DNA from: Sphingobacteriales bacterium
GTDB lineage: Bacteria; Bacteroidota; Bacteroidia; Chitinophagales; JADIYW01
DNA length: 64,000 nt
Direction: 5' to 3'
Assembly: GCA_016721245.1 (NCBI GenBank)
Contig: JADKIQ010000025.1
Span: 124,001-188,000, forward strand
The position numbers were made by a program, and so were the translations under genes. Below are positions 26,071 to 35,483 of the stretch, piece by piece. The notes below the pieces were generated by a model. It was not told the DNA's origin, made no database searches, and saw nothing but the letters and a program-made list of their open reading frames with translations. The stretch's first letter is position 1; each line of letters starts with the position of its first letter.

Positions 26071-27591
26071 ATGGAAGATCAAACCACCAATAAGAGAACG
26101 ACACGATTTACGCGCAATAAAACGGAAGATATTTCTAATATGCTATATGGAAAAATTCCGCCGCAGGCACGTGAACTGGAAGAAGCTGTGCTGGGTGCTC
26201 TTTTAATTGAGAAAGATGCGATTTCCTATGTATCTGATATTTTAAAACCGGAAAGTTTTTATGTAGATGCTCATGCTACTATTTTCCGTACTATTCAAAC
26301 TCTGTTTGGCAAATCGCAGCCTATCGATTTGCTGACAGTTACAGAAGAATTAAGAAAAGGGGCTAAACTGGAAGAAGTGGGCGGTGCATTTTATTTAAGT
26401 GAACTCACCAATAAAATAGCATCTTCTGCCAATGTGGAATACCACGCTCGTATTATCATTCAGAAATTCATTCAACGCGAGCTGATTCGTATTTCTAATG
26501 ATATTATCCGCGATTCATATGAAGACACCACCGATGTTTTTGATTTGCTGGATACCGCAGAGAAACGCATTTACGAAATCACGGACAAGAACTTACGTAA
26601 CTCTGTACAAGGTATCGGACAATTGGTTTCTAAATCCATTTTACAGATTGACGGATTAATTAACCGCGAAGACGGATTACTGGAAGATTCTGTTCCATCC
26701 GGTTATCTGGAACTGGATAAAATGACTTCAGGCTGGAAAGCGACAGACTTAGTAATTATTGCGGCACGTCCGTCTATGGGTAAAACGGCATTCGTATTAA
26801 ACTTAGCCAGAAACGCTGCGGTTGATTTCAATATGCCGGTAGCGATTTTCTCTTTAGAGATGGGTGCCGTGCAATTGGCAAAACGTTTGATTTCATTGGA
26901 ATGTGAGATAGATGCACAAAAAGTATCTAACGGAAAAATGAGTGATAATGAATATGCCATCTTACGCGATAAGGTGGAGAAATTATCCATGTCTCCAATT
27001 TATATCAACGACCAGCCGGCGATAAATATCTACGAGTTACGCGCACAATGCCGACGTTTGCAGAATGCACACGGTATTAAAATGGTCATTATCGATTATT
27101 TGCAGCTTATGAGTGGTGGCGGCGATAAAGGTATGAATCGTGAGCAAGAAATCTCCTCTATTTCACGTTCACTAAAAGGACTTGCTAAAGAGTTGAACAT
27201 TCCGGTGATTGCATTATCTCAGTTGAACCGAAGTGTGGAAACGCGCGGCGGCGACAAGAAGCCACAGCTTTCCGACTTGCGTGAATCTGGCTCCATTGAG
27301 CAGGATGCGGATATGGTTATGTTCTTATACCGACCAGAATACTACAACCTGAATGAAGGCCAGGATGGCGCTTCTTTAAAAGGTGTTTCTGAAATTATTA
27401 TTGCAAAACACAGAAATGGTCCTACCGGCTCTGTAGAACTTCGATTCAATAAAAACTTTGGTCGTTTCTACGACGCTGGTGGTTTAGCAGATGAAATGCA
27501 GGAATTCAATAGCTACAAAACATTACCTTCTAAAGGAAACTTTATGAAAGATGAAGATGGAAAAGGGGCAGAAAGCTTTGATATCTTCTAA
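26071..27591 (+). CDS. dnaB: replicative DNA helicase
   Basis: 506 residues from the ATG at 26071; the frame reaches a TTG at 26053 which adds only 6 residues. It is the hexameric ring helicase of the replication fork. The N-terminal primase-binding domain begins PPQARELEEAVLGALLIEKDA; the RecA-like domain has Walker A ARPSMGKTAF, Walker B MVIIDYLQLM, and the SQLNRSVETR and DLRESGSIEQDAD blocks. Nothing unusual such as an intein is seen. Followed 160 bp later by a terminator hairpin. Confidence 0.97.
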   Translation: MEDQTTNKRTTRFTRNKTEDISNMLYGKIPPQARELEEAVLGALLIEKDAISYVSDILKPESFYVDAHATIFRTIQTLFGKSQPIDLLTVTEELRKGAKLEEVGGAFYLSELTNKIASSANVEYHARIIIQKFIQRELIRISNDIIRDSYEDTTDVFDLLDTAEKRIYEITDKNLRNSVQGIGQLVSKSILQIDGLINREDGLLEDSVPSGYLELDKMTSGWKATDLVIIAARPSMGKTAFVLNLARNAAVDFNMPVAIFSLEMGAVQLAKRLISLECEIDAQKVSNGKMSDNEYAILRDKVEKLSMSPIYINDQPAINIYELRAQCRRLQNAHGIKMVIIDYLQLMSGGGDKGMNREQEISSISRSLKGLAKELNIPVIALSQLNRSVETRGGDKKPQLSDLRESGSIEQDADMVMFLYRPEYYNLNEGQDGASLKGVSEIIIAKHRNGPTGSVELRFNKNFGRFYDAGGLADEMQEFNSYKTLPSKGNFMKDEDGKGAESFDIF

Positions 27592-27753
27592 AAAAAAATT
27601 CCTCTTGTTTATCATTTCTAATAATTTAGAATAAAAGTCTCAACGATTCTTGTAGATACATCTATTATTTGATTAAAATCAATGCGAAATAGATTTAGTT
27701 AGCTTAACTTTGTCTTAACCTTATAGAAATATAGAAACATAAAAATCCACCCA

Positions 27754-27773
27754 AACCGCTAGCAATAGCGGTT
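27754..27773 (+). terminator. terminator downstream of dnaB
   Basis: 8-bp stem AACCGCTA/TAGCGGTT with loop GCAA, then a T-rich run on the plus strand. It ends 2 bases before the stop of the converging small gene. Confidence 0.75.
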
Positions 27774-27775
27774 TT

Positions 27776-28099
27776 TTATTTTTTAGAGGGTAGTTTCAGT
27801 AAAAGAGAAGGATTATCCTTTATGTCATTAACGTAATTTTCTACATCATATTTGATGCTCTGGATATTGGGAATGCCAAATTTCTTTAATAATTCTTCAA
27901 TCTTAAGTTGAATACTGCCATTTACAGTATCTACGTGCTGGCGCAAGTCGACTAAAAATGTGTCAACAATACGTTTTCCTTCATCTTCCGTAAAATGATT
28001 ATTCTGAATCAAATCCTCTATTAACTCTTTGAATTTTTCATTCGTAACCGATGCTGCACCGATGGAAGTGTAAATAATTTTTTTGATAACTTCTGACAT
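27776..28099 (-). CDS. small helical protein, phasin-like
   Basis: 107 residues, highly charged and predicted almost wholly helical (LIEDLIQNNHFTEDEGKRIV, then VDTVNGSIQLKIEELLKKFG). This pattern resembles the family annotated as polyhydroxyalkanoate granule-associated/phasin-like proteins, but no PHA synthase gene is in the window, and such short helical proteins occur in many contexts. Single gene converging with dnaB. ATG at 28099. Confidence 0.6.
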   Translation of the reverse strand: MSEVIKKIIYTSIGAASVTNEKFKELIEDLIQNNHFTEDEGKRIVDTFLVDLRQHVDTVNGSIQLKIEELLKKFGIPNIQSIKYDVENYVNDIKDNPSLLLKLPSKK

Positions 28100-28372
28100 A
28101 GTACAAATTTAGAATAAAACAACTTAAATCATAAACCAACTTATGCACCTTTTAGTAAAAATAACATCAGCTTAAAAAATTAAACTGCTCCTCATTTATG
28201 GAAAATAAACGGATTTTGTATCTCAATGTGTGGAATCAAAATGAAGGACACGGATTCATAACTGATTTACCGGATTTTTAAAAATCTGGGCAAATTAGAA
28301 GAATCAATATAATCTATGTTTAAAATTCTTTATTCCGATAACAATTCAATAAATTTGACATTCTGAAAAATT

Positions 28373-30070
28373 ATGCTACCTCAAAAACGCTGGACATATT
28401 TAGAAGCCGATGAAGATGTTGTGAACGAATTGCAGAAGCAATTAAATATTCATCCTGTTTTGTGTAAACTATTGGTTTTGCGCAACATAAAAACGTTCGA
28501 AGACGCCAAAGATTTCTTCCGTCCGAGTCTGGATAAACTTCACGATCCTTTTCTGATGAAAGATATGGAAATAGCTATCTCAAGAATTGAAACTGCTATA
28601 AAAAACAATGAGCATATTTTAATTTATGGTGATTATGATGTGGATGGTACTACAGCTGTTTCATTAGTTTATTCTTTCTTCAAAGAGATTTACGATAAGG
28701 TTGCATACTATATACCAGATAGATATACAGAAGGTTATGGTATTTCATTTCAAGGAATTGATTTTGCAGCAGATAACAACGTAACGCTTATTATTGCTCT
28801 GGACTGCGGCATTAAAGCCCATGACAAAGTAGACTATGCAAATGAAAAAGGAATTGATTTCATTATCTGCGACCATCATTTGCCGGGTGACACACTGCCA
28901 AATGCGGTAGCTATTTTGGATCCTAAACGAAATGATTGTACCTATCCTTTTGATGAATTGAGTGGATGCGGTATTGGATTTAAGCTGATACAGGCATTTG
29001 CCAGCAAGAATGATGTGCTAACAGAAAAGATTTACGAACAGTTGGATTTGGTGGCAGTTAGTATTGCTTCAGATTTAGTTCCAATTACCGGAGAAAACAG
29101 AATACTGGCAAAATTTGGAGTGGATAAGGTGAATACAAATCCACGTGCCGGATTTAAAGCTTTAATGAGCGAGTTAAAACTCACTCGTATTCTGGATATT
29201 ACAGATTTAGTATTTATCATTGGCCCGCGTATCAACGCAGCCGGTCGTATTGCACATGGCTCGGAAGCCGTTACCCTGCTGATAGAAGAAGATTATGATA
29301 AGGCGATTGAAAAGACAAAAAAAGTACAGCAAAACAATACCGACCGTAAAACACTGGACAAAGATATCACGGAAGAAGCTTTTGCGATGATTGACTCTAA
29401 CGATGTCTTAATTAATAAGAAATCAACGGTTTTATACCAGGAACACTGGCATAAAGGCGTCATTGGCATTGTAGCTTCCCGTCTGATTGAAAAATACCAC
29501 CGCCCTACTATTATTCTTGCATCAGCTAATGGAAAAGCTGTAGGTTCCGGACGCTCCGTACCAGGGTTTGATTTGCATAGTGCCATTGATGCCTGCAGCG
29601 AGCATTTAGTTCAGTTTGGAGGTCATAAATATGCTGCAGGTATGACTATCGAGTTAGATAAAATTGACGATTTTACAAATGCATTTGACAAAATAGTAAA
29701 TGACAGAATTTTAGACGAACAACTTATACCACAGATTGAAGTAGATGCCGAACTCGAACTAACGGATATCAATGAAAAATTCTTCAATATTCTGGAACAA
29801 ATGGGTCCGTTTGGCCCGGGAAACATGCGCCCAAATTTCGTTACTAAAGATGTGTATGATACCGGTTACAGCAAAATATTAAACGGAAATCACCTGAAAC
29901 TAAATATCCTGAAAGACGGACAAGACCCGCGCAATGGTGTTGGTTTTGGAATGGGTAACTACATGAAGATTGTTCAGGCAAATGAAACATTTGATATTTG
30001 CTATCAACTATATGCGAATGTGTGGAACGGGCAAACCAAAATTGAATTTAAACTGAAAGATTTACGATAA
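28373..30070 (+). CDS. recJ: single-stranded-DNA-specific exonuclease RecJ
   Basis: 565 residues, family length. It is a 5'-3' ssDNA exonuclease in RecF-pathway recombination and mismatch repair. The DHH metal-binding core is present: GDYDVDGTTA at 86-95, IIALDCGIKA, and CDHHLPG near 167, then the DHHA1 part with SGRSVPGFDLHSAI and FGGHKYAAGMT. Its last base is the first base of the lptB ATG (TAATG), so the two are coupled. Confidence 0.96.
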   Translation: MLPQKRWTYLEADEDVVNELQKQLNIHPVLCKLLVLRNIKTFEDAKDFFRPSLDKLHDPFLMKDMEIAISRIETAIKNNEHILIYGDYDVDGTTAVSLVYSFFKEIYDKVAYYIPDRYTEGYGISFQGIDFAADNNVTLIIALDCGIKAHDKVDYANEKGIDFIICDHHLPGDTLPNAVAILDPKRNDCTYPFDELSGCGIGFKLIQAFASKNDVLTEKIYEQLDLVAVSIASDLVPITGENRILAKFGVDKVNTNPRAGFKALMSELKLTRILDITDLVFIIGPRINAAGRIAHGSEAVTLLIEEDYDKAIEKTKKVQQNNTDRKTLDKDITEEAFAMIDSNDVLINKKSTVLYQEHWHKGVIGIVASRLIEKYHRPTIILASANGKAVGSGRSVPGFDLHSAIDACSEHLVQFGGHKYAAGMTIELDKIDDFTNAFDKIVNDRILDEQLIPQIEVDAELELTDINEKFFNILEQMGPFGPGNMRPNFVTKDVYDTGYSKILNGNHLKLNILKDGQDPRNGVGFGMGNYMKIVQANETFDICYQLYANVWNGQTKIEFKLKDLR

Positions 30071-30798
30071 TGATTTTACGTGCCGAACATTTAGTAAAAA
30101 CATACAGCAAGCGAAAAGTCGTTGACAATGTTTCTATTGAAGTCAATCAGGGCGAAATAGTGGGTTTACTTGGACCGAATGGCGCCGGTAAAACAACCAC
30201 TTTTTATATCACCGTAGGACTGGTTACGCCCAATGAAGGCAAGGTTTATCTGAATGACAAAGATATTTCCAATGTTGCGATGTACAAACGCGCGAAACTG
30301 GGCATTGGCTATCTTCCGCAGGAAAATTCTGTTTTCCGAACGCTCAGCGTAGAGGATAATATCAAAGCTATCCTTGAATTTACCGATTTAAAGAAATCAG
30401 AGCAAAAAGACAAACTGGAACTGCTGCTGGATGAATTCGGATTGAAACATGTGCGCAAAACACAAGGTAAATTATTGTCGGGTGGTGAGCGAAGAAGAAC
30501 AGAAATAGCCCGTGCATTGGCTTCCGATCCGAAGTTTATACTATTGGATGAACCATTTGCCGGTATCGACCCTATTGCCGTGGAAGATATACAGCAAATC
30601 GTGGAAAAGCTGAAACTAAGAAATATCGGTATTCTCATCACCGACCATAATGTACAGGAGACCTTGAGTATTACAGACCGAGCTTATCTGTTGTTTGAAG
30701 GAAAAATTCTGAAACAAGGCAGTGCGGAAGAATTGGCTTCAGACGAACAAGTACGTAAAGTGTATTTAGGGCAGAATTTTGAGTTGAGGAAGAAGTGA
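30070..30798 (+). CDS. lptB: LPS export ABC transporter ATP-binding protein
   Basis: 242 residues. ATPase of the LptB2FG complex that lifts lipopolysaccharide from the inner membrane. Walker A GPNGAGKTT at 35-43, Q-loop GYLPQENSVFRTLSVEDN, signature LSGGERRRTEIARAL, Walker B FILLDEPFAGIDP and the switch His in ITDHNVQETL. The PQENSVFR.L motif is specific to LptB. Coupled to recJ by a one-base overlap; lptF/G are not nearby. Confidence 0.95.
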   Translation: MILRAEHLVKTYSKRKVVDNVSIEVNQGEIVGLLGPNGAGKTTTFYITVGLVTPNEGKVYLNDKDISNVAMYKRAKLGIGYLPQENSVFRTLSVEDNIKAILEFTDLKKSEQKDKLELLLDEFGLKHVRKTQGKLLSGGERRRTEIARALASDPKFILLDEPFAGIDPIAVEDIQQIVEKLKLRNIGILITDHNVQETLSITDRAYLLFEGKILKQGSAEELASDEQVRKVYLGQNFELRKK

Positions 30799-31559
30799 TA
30801 AAATTTCATTTTTTTAAAAGCAAAAAAATGGGTCAAACTTTAGATTTATTTGTAGGTGAGAATAGTATTGAGAGTCCTTACTTATCAAGAAGTTTTAAAA
30901 ATGAACTAATTCAACCATGTTATTTTTCTTTAAAAGATTTCCTAAATGACGATGAAATAAAAATTATAACACCAAACTCATATGATGAAATTACTATCGG
31001 TAAAAAACGACAAGTAACAGATTCTGATACTTCAAAAATACTTGAAATTTTTACTAAAACATTAAAAGGTAAATCAGAAAACCGTAATTCAATAGATAAG
31101 ATTTTTGATGATATTTATATAACCAGTGAAAAAATTGAAGATAGAGAAAGAGACCCTGTATTTCTTAAAAAGACTATTTATAAGATTCAACAATATTTAC
31201 AAATTAATGCATCACAGTTGCCTTTAGTTCATTTTGTATTTAATTCAAACGAGTTGAATGTAGATGAAGAAATCAGTATAATGATCGACGGCGTCAAAGG
31301 ATTTATTGAAGGTGATATTTATTACTATGACAACTATAAAAGTATAAGAAATAAGATTCACGTAAGAAGTTATTGGGAAGATACTGGCAAAATTGATTTT
31401 TATGTCTCAGTAGAACCGGAAATTATCATAAATAAACAAAAGTTTTATACAAAAACTATTAGTAAAGCGCAGCAATTTGAAGATGAGTTTGAAAAGATTT
31501 ACGACTTTTTAAATGAAGCGATAAAATTAAACAAAAAAGTACTTTGGGAGATAGGCTAG
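30795..31559 (+). CDS. hypothetical protein, 254 residues
   Basis: Not recognised. GTG at 30795 overlaps the lptB stop (GTGA), or an ATG at 30828 would give 243 residues. The protein is soluble, acidic and Lys/Ile-rich, with no signal peptide or membrane helix. Visible stretches such as VHFVFNSNELNVDEEISIM and FYVSVEPEIIINKQKFYTK suggest a mixed alpha/beta fold. More AT-rich than lptB, so it may be a later arrival read by the same transcript. Confidence 0.65.
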   Translation: MIKFHFFKSKKMGQTLDLFVGENSIESPYLSRSFKNELIQPCYFSLKDFLNDDEIKIITPNSYDEITIGKKRQVTDSDTSKILEIFTKTLKGKSENRNSIDKIFDDIYITSEKIEDRERDPVFLKKTIYKIQQYLQINASQLPLVHFVFNSNELNVDEEISIMIDGVKGFIEGDIYYYDNYKSIRNKIHVRSYWEDTGKIDFYVSVEPEIIINKQKFYTKTISKAQQFEDEFEKIYDFLNEAIKLNKKVLWEIG

Positions 31560-31589
31560 TATAAAACTTTATGTTTACCAAACCTTCAA

Positions 31590-32051
31590 TCACTTCACCA
31601 CCAATCTCTCATCAAACCGGAACAATTTCGTTTCTTTAATTTTTACTTTATTAAAGTCCTTGTGCAAAGGGTTTATCAGGTAATTAAATTCTTCCGGCAT
31701 CACTACGGAAGGCACTTTTAAAAGCATGCTGGTATTTTTTTTCAGCCAGTTATCACCAATCGATTTAAAATTACTGTTCAGTCCGTTTACTTTTAATTCA
31801 TTATAAATTTCGGCATAACTTATTTCTTCCATGCTATTTTCAGGAACCTCAATAACCACTATAGAAAAATCTATCGGTTTCACATTTTTGGACGGTAAAT
31901 GCACCAGCACTTCCAAAGCGGCCAATGCTCTCGTGGAAGAAGTATATACAACAGCATTGCCTGCGTTATTCCATCGTCCACCATATAATTTGGCCCCGAT
32001 TCCGTTTATATCATTCGCGTAAAGTGTATTGCAAATTCTATAAACTAACAT
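31590..32051 (-). CDS. RES domain toxin (NAD+ phosphorylase type)
   Basis: 153 residues, a complete RES domain. The three residues that name the family are visible: Arg26 in YGGRWN, Glu47 in ALAALEVL, and Ser115 in LKVPSVVMP, followed by NYLINPLHKDF. Characterised RES toxins degrade cellular NAD+ and stop growth. It lies 23 bp downstream of the Xre antitoxin gene on the same strand, the usual order of this module. Toxicity here is inferred from the family. Confidence 0.9.
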   Translation of the reverse strand: MLVYRICNTLYANDINGIGAKLYGGRWNNAGNAVVYTSSTRALAALEVLVHLPSKNVKPIDFSIVVIEVPENSMEEISYAEIYNELKVNGLNSNFKSIGDNWLKKNTSMLLKVPSVVMPEEFNYLINPLHKDFNKVKIKETKLFRFDERLVVK

Positions 32052-32074
32052 AAAGCGAATCGGATAAGTAGGAT

Positions 32075-32554
32075 TTAAGCAAAAATACCGTGTTCAATTC
32101 TTCCTAATTCTTGTTCTAATAACTCAAAACCGAAGATGGTATCTAAGAATGAAATTGGTTTTTCATTGCTAAAAATAAGAACCGGCGATTTCATCCAATC
32201 ACAAAAATTATCTAAAGTGCCGAAAACTGCTGATCCTCTTTCGTAGAGGCGTTGCAAATGCAATGCACGCTCAGAAGCATCTTTGCTTAGTACATCTTTA
32301 TCTTCGTATCGCTGCAAGGTACGCTCTGAGATATTTAAAACGGAGGCCATTTCTTTTAACGTCAAATCGTATCGCTTCATCAAATTTTCTATCTGATACA
32401 TAGCCATGCCGTTTCTAGATTTATTAATTAAAAGATGTGCATCATCTTTTACAATAGAGGAGAATGAAGACTCCGTATAGAATGGCATTTCTTTATCCAT
32501 TACCAATGTAGCTGGTTGTTCTTTGACCGGATATTTTATTGATTTCTTTTTCAA
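32075..32554 (-). CDS. Xre/MbcA/ParS-type antitoxin
   Basis: 159 residues. The central helix-turn-helix is RYDLTLKEMASVLNISERTLQRYE (about residues 69-92), and the C-terminal part (RGSAVFGTLDNFCDWMKSPV, then LDTIFGFELLEQELGRIEHGIFA) is the toxin-binding domain typical of Xre antitoxins paired with RES toxins. It should bind and silence the RES enzyme and repress the operon. First gene of the pair, 23 bp before the toxin. Confidence 0.9.
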   Translation of the reverse strand: MKKKSIKYPVKEQPATLVMDKEMPFYTESSFSSIVKDDAHLLINKSRNGMAMYQIENLMKRYDLTLKEMASVLNISERTLQRYEDKDVLSKDASERALHLQRLYERGSAVFGTLDNFCDWMKSPVLIFSNEKPISFLDTIFGFELLEQELGRIEHGIFA

Positions 32555-32607
32555 ATCACGACATTTGTCTCAAAATTAATACATTTTGTCGTATTTGTCA
32601 AGTTTTA

Positions 32608-33609
32608 TTACAAAAAATGTTTCTCATTTTTCATAACATTTTCTAACGTCCACTCTATTTTCTGCTCGAAAGCAAATTGACGAACCTTACAATCTTGTTT
32701 ATTACAGCTTTTACAGGATTTCGGATGACAGGGATCTGCATGAATAAACGTTTCTAAATTATTGGGAATGATATCTTTAATATTTTCTTCGACCAATTTC
32801 AATTCATCGTGTACTTCATTTGCATTAAAATACCAGGGAACTGTCGTATGGCAATCAATATGTATTTTTTCACCAAATTTTATAATCCGAAGATTATGAA
32901 TATCAATCCAGTTATCTCTGCGTTTGTCATTTAAATGATATACCACTTTATCCAACAGCGCAAAATCAGCCTCATCCATAATTCCGGCAACTGATTTTTT
33001 AAGAATTTTGGTACCGCTGTAAATAATCATTACCCCCATTAGAATGGATACGACATTATCCATCCAGTATATTTTGGTAAGAAAAATAAATCCCAAGCCA
33101 ATCAATAAGCCGATGGAAGTGTAAGCATCCGATTTCAGGTGTTCTCCGCTGGCAATCAGGGTCAGAGAGCTGTTTTTTTCACCGCTTCTTTGAGCATAAT
33201 GCCCGAGCCCAAAATTGATAAGTCCTGATATAACAACCAATATTAATCCTGTATCTAAACTGGCTATTTCTATTGGTTTAAATAAGTTATAAATGGATTT
33301 AACAATCATAACCAGCCCTGCAGAAAAGATTAAACTGCCTTCAATGCTCGCAGAAATAAATTCAATTTTTCCATGCCCGTAAGGATGGTCTTCATCGTGT
33401 GGCTTTGCAGCTAAATACAAACTATATAAACCAAACCCTCCTGCTACAATATTAATAATACTTTCCAATGCATCCGTCAAAATAGCGTTGGAGTTGGTGG
33501 TAAAAAAAGCATAAAACTTTACAGCTAAAACGATAAAACCTATCACCAGCGCAAAGGTTTGTACGCCAATTTTTTCTTTATTGTTAGGTGCCTGCTGTGC
33601 TATACTCAT
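32608..33609 (-). CDS. cation diffusion facilitator transporter with Cys-rich tail
   Basis: 333 residues. Six membrane helices with the two metal-site helices: TDALESIIN in TM2 and HLKSD in TM5; the second TM2 ligand position is Ser instead of Asp. The His-rich DEDHPYGHGK loop and the cytoplasmic ferredoxin-like domain (IHNLRIIKFGEKIHIDCHTTV) are present. An unusual C-terminal stretch DPCHPKSCKSCNKQDCKVR carries four Cys and one His. It should export divalent metal such as Zn, Fe or Mn. Its ATG directly follows the stop of the polyprenyl synthase gene. Confidence 0.9.
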   Translation of the reverse strand: MSIAQQAPNNKEKIGVQTFALVIGFIVLAVKFYAFFTTNSNAILTDALESIINIVAGGFGLYSLYLAAKPHDEDHPYGHGKIEFISASIEGSLIFSAGLVMIVKSIYNLFKPIEIASLDTGLILVVISGLINFGLGHYAQRSGEKNSSLTLIASGEHLKSDAYTSIGLLIGLGFIFLTKIYWMDNVVSILMGVMIIYSGTKILKKSVAGIMDEADFALLDKVVYHLNDKRRDNWIDIHNLRIIKFGEKIHIDCHTTVPWYFNANEVHDELKLVEENIKDIIPNNLETFIHADPCHPKSCKSCNKQDCKVRQFAFEQKIEWTLENVMKNEKHFL

Positions 33610-34584
33610 TTAATAGTTGCGTTCTGTAATATAATTCACCAAATCAATCAATCCTGTTTTTGCCTCAGAATTTTCAATCGTTTTGATAATATCGAAAGCC
33701 CGGTGTTTATATTCATACATCATGTCTTCCGTATATTTTATGCCGCCTTTTGCTTTAATAAACTTAATCAACTCATCCACTTTTGGCTTATCTTCATTGT
33801 GGTTTTTCACAATATTTATTATCCATTTTTTTTCTGCCGATGTAGCGTTATTCAATGTGTAAATTAACGGAAGTGTCATCTTGCGTTCTTTGATATCTAT
33901 CCCACGCGGTTTTCCGATATCCGCCTCGCCGTAATCAAACAAATCATCTTTTATCTGAAAGGAAATCCCGATATACTCTCCTATCTGTCGCATTTTTTCA
34001 ATCAGTTCAGCATCATCTGTAGTAGAAGCAGCACCCACTTCGCAGGCAGCAGCAATTAGCGAAGCAGTTTTATTCTTGATGATTTCAAAATAAATGCTCT
34101 CATCAATATCCAGCTTTCTCGCTTTTTCCATTTGCAGCAATTCTCCTTCACTCATACGTTTTACAGCTGTTGAAGTGATATGCAGCAAATTATAATTCCT
34201 GGTATCCAACGCAAGCAGCAAACCTTTCGACAGAAAATAATCTCCGACTAAAACGGCTATTTTATTTTTCCATAACGCATTAACTGAAAAAAAACCTCTG
34301 CGTTCATAAGAATCATCTACCACATCATCATGAACCAAGGTAGCCGTGTGCAATAATTCTACCAAAGAAGCACCTATATAAGTAGCTTCTGTCACCTCTC
34401 CGCACATTTTGGCAGCTAGAAAAATAAACATCGGGCGCACCTGTTTTCCTTTTCGCTGATAGATATAGTAATTCACCTTATCCAGCAATGAAACATGGCT
34501 TCGCATCACCTCCCGAAACTTCTGCTCAAACTGCTCCAGTTCTTTTTCAATCGGTGCTTTTAAATTATCTACTTTGTTACTCAA
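33610..34584 (-). CDS. trans-polyprenyl diphosphate synthase
   Basis: 324 residues. Long-chain prenyl transferase; both Asp-rich motifs are intact: LVHDDVVDDSYERRG (first DDxxD) and QIKDDLFDYGEADIGKPRG (second). It should build the menaquinone side chain by adding isopentenyl diphosphate; the product length (hepta-, octa- or nonaprenyl) cannot be read. The CDF gene follows without a gap, so both are on one transcript. Confidence 0.92.
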   Translation of the reverse strand: MSNKVDNLKAPIEKELEQFEQKFREVMRSHVSLLDKVNYYIYQRKGKQVRPMFIFLAAKMCGEVTEATYIGASLVELLHTATLVHDDVVDDSYERRGFFSVNALWKNKIAVLVGDYFLSKGLLLALDTRNYNLLHITSTAVKRMSEGELLQMEKARKLDIDESIYFEIIKNKTASLIAAACEVGAASTTDDAELIEKMRQIGEYIGISFQIKDDLFDYGEADIGKPRGIDIKERKMTLPLIYTLNNATSAEKKWIINIVKNHNEDKPKVDELIKFIKAKGGIKYTEDMMYEYKHRAFDIIKTIENSEAKTGLIDLVNYITERNY

Positions 34585-34592
34585 CGATTGCT

Positions 34593-34600
34593 TATTTTTG
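34593..34600 (+). promoter_or_regulatory. -7 promoter box of the hydrolase gene
   Basis: TATTTTTG matches TAnnTTTG. It lies downstream of the ATG-like position 34588 and so supports the ATG at 34648 as start. Confidence 0.5.
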
Positions 34601-34647
34601 TTAAAGGTAAACGTTTAATTCGTAGCACAATATACAAACTTTACAAC

Positions 34648-35481
34648 ATGCAAAAAACTCAAATAGTTATAAATGGATCTAAAGAAAAACCAATCTCTAT
34701 TGACATTTCATTCAAAAAAACAAATCAATTAAAACCTATTGTCATTTTTTGCCATGGTTTTAAAGGTTTTAAAGATTGGGGACATTTTAATCTGATTGCA
34801 GATGAATTTGTAAAACAAGATTTTGTTTTCGTGAAATTCAATTTTTCATACAACGGAACAACTTTAGATAATCCTGTTGATTTTGCTGATTTGGATACCT
34901 TTGGCAACAATAATTTTTCTACGGAATTAGATGATGCGGGCATTGTTATAAATTATATGGAATCAAATGCAGTACAATACGAAGGTAATGAAAATGAAAT
35001 ATACCTGATTGGGCACAGCCGGGGCGGTGGTATTGCTATTTTAAAAACAAACGAAGATTCGCGCATCCAGAAACTGGCCACCTGGGCAAGTGTAAAAGAT
35101 GTGGCAGACTTTTTTATCAATCAGGATTTAGATAAATGGAAAGCAGACGGTTTGATATATACACTGAATGCCCGTACACAGCAAAAGATGCCGTTGTATT
35201 ATCAAGTGTATGAAGATTTCATAAAAAATAAAGATCGTTTAGATATTCCGAAGGCCGCTGCATCTATTGATATCCCTTGGCTGATTGTACATGGAACAAA
35301 CGACACTTCTGTACCTTATGATTTTGCTGAAAAAATCCATGATTGGTGCAAAAACAGTGAATTGTGTACAATTGAAAATGCAGACCATACATTTGGAGGA
35401 AAACATCCATGGAATGAAGATGAATTACCGGCTGATTCAAAAATTCTGACAGAAAAAACGATTGCGTTTTTTAATCAATAA
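34648..35481 (+). CDS. alpha/beta hydrolase (DLH/S9-like)
   Basis: 277 residues from the ATG at 34648. The frame is open from 34588, but a -7 box lies inside that extension. VIFCHGFKGFKDWGHF holds the oxyanion strand, IGHSRGGG the nucleophile Ser, HGTNDTSVP the acid Asp, and NADHTFGGKHPW the His. The small lid and the sequence resemble dienelactone-hydrolase or prolyl-oligopeptidase-type esterases. No signal peptide, so cytosolic. Substrate unknown. Confidence 0.85.
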   Translation: MQKTQIVINGSKEKPISIDISFKKTNQLKPIVIFCHGFKGFKDWGHFNLIADEFVKQDFVFVKFNFSYNGTTLDNPVDFADLDTFGNNNFSTELDDAGIVINYMESNAVQYEGNENEIYLIGHSRGGGIAILKTNEDSRIQKLATWASVKDVADFFINQDLDKWKADGLIYTLNARTQQKMPLYYQVYEDFIKNKDRLDIPKAAASIDIPWLIVHGTNDTSVPYDFAEKIHDWCKNSELCTIENADHTFGGKHPWNEDELPADSKILTEKTIAFFNQ

Positions 35482-35483
35482 AC

